Below, in pieces: positions 10,614 through 20,000 of a stretch of 64,000 nt of DNA (position 1 is its first letter; each line of letters opens with the position of its first letter). The DNA is from Massilia eurypsychrophila (GTDB taxonomy: Bacteria > Pseudomonadota > Gammaproteobacteria > Burkholderiales > Burkholderiaceae_D). Below the pieces are notes generated by a model, which was not told the DNA's origin, searched no databases, and worked only from the letters and a program-made list of their open reading frames with translations. A program made the position numbers and the translations under genes. The stretch is from contig NZ_PDOC01000001.1 in the NCBI RefSeq assembly GCF_002760655.1, positions 310,001 to 374,000 of the forward strand, given 5' to 3'.

Positions 10614-12251
10614 ATGAATATTCGAAACATGGGAATAGGCCAACGCCTGGCGGTCGGCTTCGGCGTCGTGATTGCTCTTTTGATCATGCTCGCCGCTTTG
10701 TCCTACCTGCGCATCGGCAGCCTGAATACGGAAGTGACGACGATGGTCAAGGAACGTTATCCGAAGACCGTCATGGCCAACGCCATCAAGGCCGATGTCA
10801 ACGAGGCCACCCGCAGCATGCTCAACGTGCTGGTCATGAGCGATCCGGACCATATCGGCACGGAGCTGGCCATCATGGACAAGAAGAACGCCAGCGCCAC
10901 TGCGGCCCTGGCCGCACTGACCAAAAGCACCACTGACCCGCGCGGCCAGGAAATCCTCAAAGGCATCGCCACCATCCGCGCCAAGTTCATTCCCGCCCAG
11001 GCCGACTTCATCGCCACGATCAAGGAGGACAAGAAGGAAAGCGCGATGGTGAACTTCATGTATTCGCTGCGTCCCCTGCAGGCAAAGTACTTTGACGAGC
11101 TCGACAAGTTCACCGCCTACCAGAATGCCGCCATGGTCGAATCGGGCGACGCCGCAACGGCCGTGTCGAGCCGCACCCAGCTGTTGATCCTGGTGCTGGC
11201 CTTGTGCGCGAGCGTCCTGTCGGTGGCCGTGGCGTTCTTCGCCACCCGCAGCATCACCCGGCCGCTGGTCGCCGCGGTCGATATCGCCAAGCGCGTCGCC
11301 GACGGTGACCTCAGCAGTGTTATCGACGTCAACAGCACCGACGAGACCGGCCAGATGATGGGCGCACTCAAGTACATGAACGACAGCCTGATCCGCATCG
11401 TCGCCGAAGTGCGCTCCGGCACCGAGTCGATCGCCTCGGCCTCGAGCGAGATCGCCAGCGGCAACCTCGACCTGTCGAGCCGCACCGAGCAGCAGGCCGC
11501 CTCGCTGGGCCAGACCTCCGGCTCGATGCGCGACCTCACCGCCACCGTCCAGCAGAACGCCGACAATGCGCGCCAGGCCAACACGCTCGCCGCCAAGGCG
11601 TCCGAAGTGGCGTTGCGCGGCGGCTCGGTGGTGTCGCACGTGATCGACACGATGGGCTCGATTACGGCGTCGTCGAAAAAGATCGTCGACATCATCGGCG
11701 TCATCGACGGCATTGCGTTCCAGACCAACATCCTCGCGCTCAACGCCGCCGTGGAAGCGGCCCGTGCCGGCGAGCAGGGCCGCGGCTTTGCGGTGGTGGC
11801 GGCGGAGGTGCGCAGCCTGGCGCAGCGCTCGGCCGCGGCGGCAAAAGAAATCAAGCTGCTGATCGGCGACTCGGTTGACAAGGTGCGCGAAGGCAGCACC
11901 CTGGTCGAGCAAGCCGGCGTGACGATGGAAGAAGTGGTGGCCAGCGTACGCCGGGTGACCGACATCATGGGTGAAATCACCTCCGCCAGCCAGGAACAGA
12001 GCGTCGGCATTGCCAACGTCAACAACACGATCCTGGAGATGGACGAGACGACGCAGCAAAACGCCGCGCTGGTGGAAGAGGCGGCAGCGGCTGCCGCATC
12101 GATGCAGGAGCAGGCGGCCAACCTGGCGCGGGTGGTCAGCGTGTTCAAGCTGGAACCTGGTGTTGCGCTGGCGAAGGTGGCCGTGGATGTGCCCGCTCAG
12201 CGCCCGGCGCGCCCGGCACGGCACGAGCTTCGCGCTATCGAGGCGGCCTGA
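10614..12251 (+). CDS. Methyl-accepting chemotaxis protein, Tar-like (4HB sensor)
   Basis: A 545-residue transmembrane chemoreceptor. TM1 is about residues 10-32 ([18 protein letters not shown]), followed by a periplasmic four-helix-bundle type sensor domain to about 185, TM2 ([20 protein letters not shown]), HAMP (about 212-265) and the cytoplasmic signalling hairpin with the conserved tip [20 protein letters not shown] near residues 365-385. The C-terminus (ELRAIEAA) has no CheR-binding pentapeptide. It signals to CheA/CheW, which are not in this window. It starts at ATG 10614; the 18-bp motif lies 58 bp upstream. Confidence 0.95.
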   Translation: MNIRNMGIGQRLAVGFGVVIALLIMLAALSYLRIGSLNTEVTTMVKERYPKTVMANAIKADVNEATRSMLNVLVMSDPDHIGTELAIMDKKNASATAALAALTKSTTDPRGQEILKGIATIRAKFIPAQADFIATIKEDKKESAMVNFMYSLRPLQAKYFDELDKFTAYQNAAMVESGDAATAVSSRTQLLILVLALCASVLSVAVAFFATRSITRPLVAAVDIAKRVADGDLSSVIDVNSTDETGQMMGALKYMNDSLIRIVAEVRSGTESIASASSEIASGNLDLSSRTEQQAASLGQTSGSMRDLTATVQQNADNARQANTLAAKASEVALRGGSVVSHVIDTMGSITASSKKIVDIIGVIDGIAFQTNILALNAAVEAARAGEQGRGFAVVAAEVRSLAQRSAAAAKEIKLLIGDSVDKVREGSTLVEQAGVTMEEVVASVRRVTDIMGEITSASQEQSVGIANVNNTILEMDETTQQNAALVEEAAAAAASMQEQAANLARVVSVFKLEPGVALAKVAVDVPAQRPARPARHELRAIEAA

Positions 12252-12278
12252 GCGCAGGGTTGCCAGCACGCAGGCCGC

Positions 12279-12500
12279 TCACCCGGCCTCGTGCCACTTC
12301 CCGCTCGCCTCATCCTTCTTGTACTTTTTCTTCACCGCCGTCCACGGCACCTTGTGGGCGGTCACTTCCCGCCCTTCAGCGCCGCGCTCGGCGTATTCGT
12401 CGAAAGCACTGTTGAACGCTTCCTTGTAGATCTGCTGTGCATGCTTCGGCAAATTGTCGCGCACGCTGTCGGGCAGGTCGGCGATGGATGAATAAGGCAT
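12279..12500 (-). CDS. ChaB family protein
   Basis: A 73-residue acidic/basic helical protein recognisable as ChaB from MPYSSIADLPDSVRDNLP, HAQQIYKEAFNSAFDEY and the C-terminal AVKKKYKKDEASGKWHEA. ChaB was named as a putative cation-transport regulator, but its true role is uncertain; in many genomes it stands alone near stress genes. A GGAGGGAG Shine-Dalgarno precedes the start. It is divergent from the exported protein at 12602. Confidence 0.9.
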   Translation of the reverse strand: MPYSSIADLPDSVRDNLPKHAQQIYKEAFNSAFDEYAERGAEGREVTAHKVPWTAVKKKYKKDEASGKWHEAG

Positions 12501-12532
12501 CTTTGCTCCCTCCTTTTAGTTGGGTTCCTGCG

Positions 12533-12550
12533 GGAAAGTAGTGATATATT
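12533..12550 (+). promoter_or_regulatory. 18-bp motif GGAAAGTAGTGATATATT, copy 2
   Basis: Exact copy of 10539-10556, 52 bp before the gene at 12602. Similar distance to the start codon in both cases supports a promoter or operator role. Confidence 0.55.
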
Positions 12551-12601
12551 CGTCACAGACTCTTTCGCAGGTCACTTTGATAAAAACATGGAGATAACAA
12601 T

Positions 12602-13195
12602 ATGGTAACGACGAAACACGGTTTCAAGGGTTTGCTGGCCGGCTTGCTGCTGGCATGCTTCTGTGTGCAGGGCGCCATCGCCGCCGACGTGAACGGCGTC
12701 AAGTTTGACGACACCGCCAAAGTGGCCGGCAAGGATCTTGTGCTGAACGGCGCCGGCATGCGCACCAAGTTCATCATCAAGGTGTACGCCGCCGGCCTGT
12801 ACCTGACGGAGAAAAAGAACACGGTCGCCGACATCGCCAGGCTGGAAGGACCGCGCCGCCTGACGCTCGTCATGGTGCGCGATGTGAGCTCCGAGGACTT
12901 CGGCCAGTCCTTCATGTCTGGTATTAACAGCAATGTCGGCGACGCCGAGAAAGCGAAGTACGCCAGCCAGATCAGCAAGTTCGGCGAGATGTTCGGCGCG
13001 ATCCCTGGACTCAAGAAGGGCGACGTGCTGCACCTGGACTGGATCCCAGGCAGCGGCACCGTGACCGAACTGAACGGCAAGAAGATCGGGGAAGTCGTGC
13101 CGGACCTGGGCTACTACAACGCCGTGCTGCGCATCTGGATCGGCGACAAGCCGGCCGACGGCTCGCTCAAGCCGGCGCTGCTTGGCGCGCGTTAA
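12602..13195 (+). CDS. Exported chalcone isomerase-like protein
   Basis: A 197-residue protein with a signal peptide (basic start, hydrophobic GLLAGLLLACFCVQGAIA, cleavage probably after AIA at about residue 28). The mature part has the bacterial chalcone-isomerase-like fold signature: VNGVKFDDTAKVAGKDLVLN, GAGMRTKFIIKVYAAGLYL and LGYYNAVLRIWIGDKPADG near the end. These bacterial homologues are fatty-acid-binding-like periplasmic proteins and are not expected to make flavonoids; the ligand is unknown. It ends at a strong bidirectional terminator. Confidence 0.88.
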   Translation: MVTTKHGFKGLLAGLLLACFCVQGAIAADVNGVKFDDTAKVAGKDLVLNGAGMRTKFIIKVYAAGLYLTEKKNTVADIARLEGPRRLTLVMVRDVSSEDFGQSFMSGINSNVGDAEKAKYASQISKFGEMFGAIPGLKKGDVLHLDWIPGSGTVTELNGKKIGEVVPDLGYYNAVLRIWIGDKPADGSLKPALLGAR

Positions 13196-13207
13196 GCGGC
13201 TGGACAC

Positions 13208-13249
13208 AAAAAAACGCGGCGCCGGACTAGCCCGGCGCCGCGTTTTTTT
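13208..13249. terminator. Bidirectional rho-independent terminator
   Basis: A-run, stem ACGCGGCGCCGG (13214-13225), loop ACTAGC, complementary stem (13232-13243) and T-run. It sits between convergent genes ending at 13195 and 13263 and can serve both. Confidence 0.93.
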
Positions 13250-13262
13250 TAAGCGGTAGAAT

Positions 13263-13550
13263 CTAGGCGCGTGCCGACAGTGCCCGCAGCTCAGCTGCCT
13301 GGCTCGGATCTTGCGATGCATTCAGGATTCGCTGGAATTGGCGCGCATTACTCAGCTGTCTGCGTGCAAGACGCTCTTCTTTGGTGCGGCGCGGACGCAC
13401 CGTCAACACCAGTGCGCGAGCGATGCCCATCAGCAGTGGCTTGAAGAACATGAGCAAGCCGGCGAGGGCGGACAAGCCCAGCGCTGCACGAAGCAGTGTC
13501 AGCACCTGGACGTTGGCGGTGGCTTGAAGGAGAGTGGCAGTAGTAGACAA
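13263..13550 (-). CDS. Small membrane protein of unknown function
   Basis: A 95-residue protein: a hydrophobic N-terminal half (VLTLLRAALGLSALAGLLMFF and PLLMGIARALVLTV, one long or two short membrane segments), then a basic cytoplasmic tail (RPRRTKEERLARRQ). It has no recognised domain. The codon use looks like its neighbours, and the terminator fits its 3' end, so it is likely real. I cannot assign a function. Confidence 0.7.
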   Translation of the reverse strand: MSTTATLLQATANVQVLTLLRAALGLSALAGLLMFFKPLLMGIARALVLTVRPRRTKEERLARRQLSNARQFQRILNASQDPSQAAELRALSARA

Positions 13551-13712
13551 AATGTTCCAATTGCAATTAAGTGTTGTTGATAGGAACTATAGTGCAACGC
13601 AACATATAAAGCTAATTCCAATTTCTGATACCGATTATATTGTTCATGAATGAAGTGATGTACTATTTGACGTCGTACCGACCCCTCCCGCCCACCTACT
13701 TATTAGCTGATC

Positions 13713-14660
13713 ATGAGTTTCCTGACGCTTGACCTGAACCTGCTGCGCGTGTTCGACGCGGTGATGACTGAGCAAAACCTGACGCGCGCGGCCGGCCACC
13801 TGGCGATGACGCAGCCGGCCGTGTCGAACGCCATCAAGCGGCTGCGCGAAAGCCTCGGCGACGACTTGCTTATCCGCACCGCCTACGGCGTCAAGCCGAC
13901 GCCGCGCGCCGAATCGCTGTGGCCGGCCGTGCGCCAGGCGCTGGCCGGACTGGAGGCTGCCGTCACGCCCGGCACGTTCGATGTGTCCAAGGCCAACGCA
14001 ACGTTTCGCATGGCGATGGCCGACGCCACCGCCGCCTTCTGGCTGCCCTCGCTGATGCGCTCGATCGAAACCGAGGCCCCTGGCGTGAATGTGCGCATGG
14101 TGCCGCTGACCACGCGCGAGCCGCGGCCGATGCTGCTGCGCGGCGACATCGACCTGGCCGTCGGCTTTTTCCCCGGCGTGGCGGCGCAACTGTCGTCCGA
14201 CACCAGTTCACCGATCCGCCACGAGCGCTTGTATTCAGGCCGCTATGTCTGCGTGATGCGCAAGAATCATCCGCTCGCCAAGGTCGAGCTCACCTTGGAC
14301 AACTACGTCGCCGCCAATCACTTGCTGGTGAGTTTTTCCGGCCGCGCCCACGGCCTGTCCGATGAGGCGCTGGCGCAACTGGGCCGCGAGCGGCGCATCC
14401 TGCTGACGGTCAACCAGTTCTTCACGGCCGGCCGCGTGGTTGCCAATTCCGATCTGATCACCGTGCTGCCGAAACACCTGATCGCCTCGACCGGCATGAC
14501 CGATGCGCTGGTGTGGCGCGAACTGCCGTTCACCTTGCCGGCGGTGCACCTGGACATGCTGTGGCACGAGCGCGACGCCCGCAGCCCGGCGCACATGTGG
14601 CTGCGCAAGCACCTCGAATCGATGAATACCAGCGCGATCACGGCCGCGACGGCGGACTGA
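13713..14660 (+). CDS. LysR family transcriptional regulator
   Basis: A 315-residue LysR regulator: N-terminal winged HTH (LNLLRVFDAVMTEQNLTRAA, AVSNAIKRLRESLGDDLLIR) and a periplasmic-binding-protein-like effector domain from about residue 90 to 300. No divergent target gene lies in the classical position; the small membrane gene at 13263 is divergent but is not an obvious target, so the regulon is unknown. The AT-rich 160-bp leader is a candidate self-regulatory site. Confidence 0.92.
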   Translation: MSFLTLDLNLLRVFDAVMTEQNLTRAAGHLAMTQPAVSNAIKRLRESLGDDLLIRTAYGVKPTPRAESLWPAVRQALAGLEAAVTPGTFDVSKANATFRMAMADATAAFWLPSLMRSIETEAPGVNVRMVPLTTREPRPMLLRGDIDLAVGFFPGVAAQLSSDTSSPIRHERLYSGRYVCVMRKNHPLAKVELTLDNYVAANHLLVSFSGRAHGLSDEALAQLGRERRILLTVNQFFTAGRVVANSDLITVLPKHLIASTGMTDALVWRELPFTLPAVHLDMLWHERDARSPAHMWLRKHLESMNTSAITAATAD

Positions 14661-14662
14661 AC

Positions 14663-16231
14663 TTAAGCGGCGCTGGAGCGGTAGCCGACCCGAAAGCCGC
14701 CCCAGTGCTGGCCGTCGACGTAGATCGGCGCCGACAGGTCGTGCATCACTTCGCCGGTATCGCGCTTGTAGGTCTGCAGCAGGAACGAGCGCGTATTCGA
14801 GCCGCAGCGCGCACCAGTACGGTCGTTGAAGATGCGCTTGGTGCGGTTGTGGATGATGTCGACGTCGTAGTCGCCCGTCAGCGGCTGCGAAAACTTCTTG
14901 TTGTGAGTCGGGAAATAGCCCTTGCTGTCGACCGCGCCGGCGTACGCCAGTTGCGGCATGCTGCTCAATAATGCTTCCTGCAAATCCGGCAGCGCGCGGT
15001 CGGTGAAGGCGTCGAAGCGGCTGTTGTGCTTGGGCGGATTGGTGTTCGGAATCGCCTTGTAGCGGCGGTCGAACAGCGCTTCGCGGCTGATGGCGCCGGA
15101 GCGGATTGCCGCGCTGAACAGGCGGCCGACCTGGTCGGCGGCGCCTTGGGCGGCGATGCGGATCGGGTCGTGCGGCGTCTGCACCGCCGAGTCGCCGAGC
15201 GCGCTGACGATCGATTCGGCCTGTTCGGCCAGCGCCATCGCCGAGCGCGCCGCGCGCGGCAATTCGGCATCGGTCGACAGCATGCTGTCGCGAATCTTCG
15301 CCAGCGATTCGGTGATCATGCCGGTGGTACCGACGTGCACCCGCGCCGCCGCCGCGATCTGGCCGATTTCCCGTTCCGACACCGCGGCCGACTGCTCGAT
15401 GCTGCCAAGCAGCGCATGGACGCGCTCGACGTTGCCGGCCGCCAGGCCCACCACCTCGGTCAGCGACACCATGCCGCCGGTCGCCGTCGTCGTCTGCTCG
15501 TTAATGACGCGCACCATCACGCTGATCTCGTCGGTCGCTTCCTTGGTGCGCAGCGCCAGCTGGCGCACTTCGCTGGCCACCACCGCGAAGCCGCGGCCGT
15601 GTTCACCGGCGCGCGCCGCCTCGATCGCCGCATTCAGTGCCAGCAAGTTGGTGCGCGCTGAAATCTCGCTGATCACTTCGGTGAAGCCGGCGATGCGGCG
15701 CGCGCGCTCTTGCAGCTCGGCCATGGTGGCGGCGCCCTGGCGCGCGTCGGTGCGGGCGCTGCTGATGCGCTGCAAGCCCTGCTCGATTTCCGCGCGCCCG
15801 GCCACGCTTTCGCTGCGCACCTTCGCCGCCACGGTCGCCGCCTGCTGCGCATTGGCGGCAATCTGGCGCGTGCTGAGGGCGACTTCTTGCGCGCTGGCAG
15901 CCACTTCGGCGGCGGTGCGCACGTCGAGTTCAACTTTCTTCTTGACCGAATCGACGAAGTACGATGTTTCCGCCGCGCCGATCATCATGTCGTCGATCGC
16001 ATGGCCGACCACGTCGATGAAAGCGCGGCTGCGCGCCGCTTCGCTGCCATTGCCGCTGCCGGCGAGCCGGACCAGTGCCAGGCTGGCGGTGCTGGCCAGC
16101 AGCGCCGCCGCCACCGGACCGAGCGCGCCTGGCACGGCCTGGTTGATCAGAAAGATGATGAGTGTGCTGGCGCCGGCGGCGCCGGCGAGCACCAGCGCAG
16201 GGCGCGCCTTTGCCAATGTCGAATAGTCCAT
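14663..16231 (-). CDS. Methyl-accepting chemotaxis protein with C-terminal sensory domain
   Basis: A 522-residue receptor of unusual layout. Two adjacent N-terminal membrane helices (about 11-31 and 37-56) enclose almost no periplasmic loop. A cytoplasmic signalling domain follows, with tip [20 protein letters not shown], and then about 130 residues after the hairpin (from about 395). That C-terminal part ([57 protein letters not shown]) resembles a Cache/PAS-like ligand-binding half domain. Sensing would therefore be cytoplasmic and downstream of the signalling tip. It is convergent with the LysR gene, with stop codons 2 bp apart. The ligand is unknown. Confidence 0.88.
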   Translation of the reverse strand: MDYSTLAKARPALVLAGAAGASTLIIFLINQAVPGALGPVAAALLASTASLALVRLAGSGNGSEAARSRAFIDVVGHAIDDMMIGAAETSYFVDSVKKKVELDVRTAAEVAASAQEVALSTRQIAANAQQAATVAAKVRSESVAGRAEIEQGLQRISSARTDARQGAATMAELQERARRIAGFTEVISEISARTNLLALNAAIEAARAGEHGRGFAVVASEVRQLALRTKEATDEISVMVRVINEQTTTATGGMVSLTEVVGLAAGNVERVHALLGSIEQSAAVSEREIGQIAAAARVHVGTTGMITESLAKIRDSMLSTDAELPRAARSAMALAEQAESIVSALGDSAVQTPHDPIRIAAQGAADQVGRLFSAAIRSGAISREALFDRRYKAIPNTNPPKHNSRFDAFTDRALPDLQEALLSSMPQLAYAGAVDSKGYFPTHNKKFSQPLTGDYDVDIIHNRTKRIFNDRTGARCGSNTRSFLLQTYKRDTGEVMHDLSAPIYVDGQHWGGFRVGYRSSAA

Positions 16232-16311
16232 ATTCCCCCCGGGTTGTCGCCCAGGGTTGATGCGGGCATGTGCCCATGCCTCTCGCAGCCGCGTAGCGGT
16301 AGAGTCACCCT

Positions 16312-16336
16312 GGTGTCAGATATCCGTTAACGTACA
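16312..16336 (+). repeat. Degenerate half of a GGxGTCAG...CGTACA element
   Basis: GGTGTCAG (16312-16319) followed after 11 bases by CGTACA (16331-16336), resembling one arm of the palindromes at 7132 and 39061. No second arm is visible. Could be coincidence. Confidence 0.35.
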
Positions 16337-16406
16337 GCATTGCCTGAACAAGCTCAACAGAATTTTCTTAAGGGAAATCTATTTGTGCACGTAAGGCTGC
16401 AGCAAG

Positions 16407-16862
16407 CTATTTGATCGGCAACTTGGTCGTGTTCTTCACTTCTTCCATTACGGCGTAGGTATGCGTTTCACGCACGCCTTTTTGCAGTAAGGTCTTGCCG
16501 AGGAATTCGCGGTATGCCGCCATGTCCTTCACGCGCGCCTTGACCAGGTAATCGAAACCGCCGGCCACCATGTGGCATTCGAGCACCTCGGGGATCAGTT
16601 GCACGCTATTCTTGAAAGCATCGAACACTTCCGGCGTGGTGCGATCGAGCACCACCTCGATGAATACCAGCAGCGACACGTCGAGCAACTGCGGATTGAG
16701 CTGGGCGGTGTAGCCCATGATGTAGCCTGACTCATGCAGCTTGCGCACCCGCTCCAGGCAGGCCGCCGGCGACAGGTTGACTCGGGAGGCCAGTTCGACA
16801 TTGCTGATGCGTCCGTCGTTCTGCAACTCCGCGAGGATCTTCTTGCTAATCTTGTCCAGCAT
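16407..16862 (-). CDS. Lrp/AsnC family regulator, probable putA regulator
   Basis: A 151-residue Lrp-type protein: HTH (LDKISKKILAELQNDGRISN, NVELASRVNLSPAACLERVR) and a RAM domain. It is divergent from putA across 179 bp. This PutA has no ribbon-helix-helix repressor domain, and Lrp-type activators (PutR in Rhodobacter/Agrobacterium) control putA in such organisms, so it is a good candidate proline-responsive activator. Its ATYAVMEEVKNTTKLPIK tail is typical of Lrp proper. The role is inferred from position. Confidence 0.88.
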   Translation of the reverse strand: MLDKISKKILAELQNDGRISNVELASRVNLSPAACLERVRKLHESGYIMGYTAQLNPQLLDVSLLVFIEVVLDRTTPEVFDAFKNSVQLIPEVLECHMVAGGFDYLVKARVKDMAAYREFLGKTLLQKGVRETHTYAVMEEVKNTTKLPIK

Positions 16863-16882
16863 GTCAGCCTACCCCCAAGATA

Positions 16883-16901
16883 AATTTAATTTGGTTAAAT
16901 T
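16883..16901. promoter_or_regulatory. Palindrome AATTTAA-TTTGG-TTAAATT, candidate Lrp operator
   Basis: A perfect 7-bp inverted repeat in the Lrp/putA divergent region, 21 bp from the regulator start. Size and AT-richness suit an Lrp-family site controlling both genes. Inferred. Confidence 0.5.
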
Positions 16902-17041
16902 GTCTCACCAAAAACTATCTATTGCTAGTCTTCGTTAATACCAGAATAAATCCAGAAGAATCCGCACTACAATCGAATCAATTTTTTGCGCCCCTGATTT
17001 TTCGTGCGGCGCTGTTTCCTTCTTCTGATTAAAGAGTTTCC

Positions 17042-20000
17042 ATGCAAAATCCCGCCCCGTCCGCCCCGTCCGCCCCGTCCGCCCCGTTCGCCTCGCTTCA
17101 GGCAGAAATCAAGCCTGAACAAACGCCGCTGCGCGCGGCGGTAACCGCGGCCTACCGCCGCGACGAGGCCGGCGCGGTGGAGTCGCTGCTGGCGCAGGGC
17201 GCGCGCGCCAACGCCGACGCCGGCGCGCTGGCGCACAAGCTGGTGTCGCAGGTGCGCGAAAAGCGCACGCGCTCGTCCGGCGTGGACGCGTTGATGCATG
17301 AGTTTTCGCTGTCGTCGGAAGAAGGCGTGGCCCTGATGTGCCTGGCCGAAGCGCTGCTGCGCATCCCCGACAGCCAGACCGCCGACCGTCTGATCGCCGA
17401 CAAGATCAGCAAGGGCGACTGGCGCAAGCACCTGGGCGAATCGCCGTCACTGTTCGTCAATGCCGCCACCTGGGGCCTGCTCATCACCGGCAAGCTCGTT
17501 GGCACCAGCAGCGAGACGGGCCTGGGTTCCGCGCTGACCAAATTGATCGGCAAGGGCGGCGAGCCACTGATCCGCAAAGGCGTCGACCTGGCCATGCGCA
17601 TGCTCGGCAATCAGTTCGTCACCGGCCAGACCATCGACGAAGCACTGAAAAACAGCCGCGACAACGAAGCACGCGGCTACCGCTATTCGTACGACATGCT
17701 GGGCGAAGCGGCACTGACCGAACTCGATGCGCAGAACTACTACGCGTCGTACGAAACGGCGATCCACGCGATCGGCAAGGCGTCCAATGGGCGCGGCATC
17801 AAGGACGGTCCCGGCATCTCGGTCAAGCTGTCGGCGCTGCACCCGCGCTACAGCCGTGCGCAGCATGCGCGCGTGATGGCCGAACTGCTGCCGCGCGTGC
17901 GCACCCTGGTACTGCTGGCCAAGCACTACAACATCGGCCTGAACATCGACGCCGAAGAAGCCGACCGCCTCGAGATCTCGCTCGACCTGATGGAAGCGAT
18001 GGCGTTCGATCCGGAACTGGCCGGCTTTGACGGCATCGGCTTCGTCGTGCAGGCCTACCAGAAGCGCTGCCCGTTCGTCATCGACTACCTGGCCGACCTG
18101 GCCAAACGCAGTGGCCGCAAGTTCATGGTGCGGCTGGTGAAGGGCGCCTACTGGGACGCCGAAATCAAGCGCGCGCAGGTCGACGGCATGCCCGGCTATC
18201 CGGTCTACACGCGCAAGGTCTACACCGACGTGTCGTACCTGACGTGCGCGAAAAAACTGCTGGCCGCCAGCGAACTGCTGTACCCGCAGTTCGCCACCCA
18301 CAACGCGCACTCGCTGGCGGTGATCTATACCTGGGCCAGGCAGGACGGCATCAGCAACTACGAATTCCAGTGCCTGCACGGCATGGGCGAAACGCTGTAC
18401 GACCAGGTCGTCGGCAAGGAAAACCTCGACAAGCCCTGCCGCATCTATGCGCCGGTCGGCTCGCACGAAACGCTGCTGGCCTACTTGGTGCGCCGGCTGC
18501 TGGAAAACGGCGCCAACTCGTCGTTCGTCAACCAGATCGTCGACCAGAAGGTATCCATCGAGTCGCTGATCGCCGATCCGTTCGACGTCGCGCGCGTGCA
18601 GGGCGGCGTGCCGCATCCGGGCATCGCACTGCCGGTCCACCTGTTCGGCGCCGAGCGCAAGAATTCGTCCGGCATCGACCTCACCAACGAGAATGTGCTG
18701 ACCGACCTGGCGGCATCGCTGGCCGCGCGCCGCGTGTACGACGCGGCGCCATTGATCGATGGACCTCTGGCGTCATCGGCATGGGGAGAGATCACCAACC
18801 CGGCCAACCACGCGGACGTCGTCGGCCATGTGCAGGAAGCAACCAGCGCCGACGTCGAAACCGCGCTCGCCGGCGCCACCGCGTTTGCGATGGACTGGCA
18901 GACCACCGAGCCGTCGATCCGCGCCGATACGCTCGCCCGCGTGGCCGACCTGTTCGAGGAAAACTGCCAGGAGCTGATGGCGCTGGCCGTGCGCGAAGCC
19001 GGCAAATCGCTGCCGAACGCGATCGCCGAAGTGCGCGAAGCGGTCGACTTCCTGCGCTACTACGCCGCGCAAGTACACGGTTCCGCCAATACGCTGGCGC
19101 TGGGCCCGGTCGCCTGCATCAGCCCATGGAACTTCCCGCTGGCGATCTTCACCGGCCAGGTCGCCGCTGCGCTGGCCGCCGGTAACGTGGTGCTGGCCAA
19201 GCCGGCCGAACAAACGCCGCTGATCGCGCACCGCGCGGTGCAGCTGTTCCACCAGGCCGGCATCCCGAAGGGCGCCTTGCAGTTCCTGCCGGGCCGCGGC
19301 GAAGTGGTCGGCGCGGCACTGACGGCCGACGCGCGCGTGCGCGGCGTGATCTTTACCGGCTCGACCGAAGTGGCGCAGCTGATCAACCGCACGCTGGCCA
19401 AGCGCTCGCTCGACGAGTCGAACGAGATCCCGCTGATCGCCGAAACGGGCGGCCAGAACGCGCTGATCGTCGATTCGTCGGCGCTGCCCGAACAGGTGGT
19501 GCAGGATGCCCTCAGCTCCGCCTTCGACAGCGCCGGCCAGCGCTGCTCGGCGCTGCGGGTGCTGTTCCTGCAGGAAGAAATCGCCGACAAGACGATCCGC
19601 ATGCTCAAGGGCGCGATGCAGGAACTGCGCGTCGGCGTGCCGGACCGCCTGTCGACCGACATCGGCCCGGTGATCGACGCAGAAGCGCGCGACAACCTGC
19701 TGGCGCACATCGCGCGCACCAAGCTCAAGGCGAAATCGTTCTATTCGCTGCCGCTGCCGGAAGGCCTCGAGGCGCAGGGCACGTTCGTCGCGCCGACGCT
19801 GCTGGAAATCGGCGCGCTGTCGGAGCTGACGCAGGAAGTATTCGGGCCGGTGCTGCACATCATCCGCTACAAGCGCGCCGCGCTGCCGCAGCTGATCGAC
19901 TCGATCAACACCAGCGGCTTTGGCCTGACGCTCGGCGTCCATTCGCGCATCGACGAGACGATCGACTTCATCGCCTCGCACGCCCACGTCGGCAACATCT

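Noticed and set aside
14663-16231. Frameshifted fusion in the second chemoreceptor
   Set aside because: A single uninterrupted frame spans all domains, with the C-terminal part ending naturally next to the LysR stop codon.
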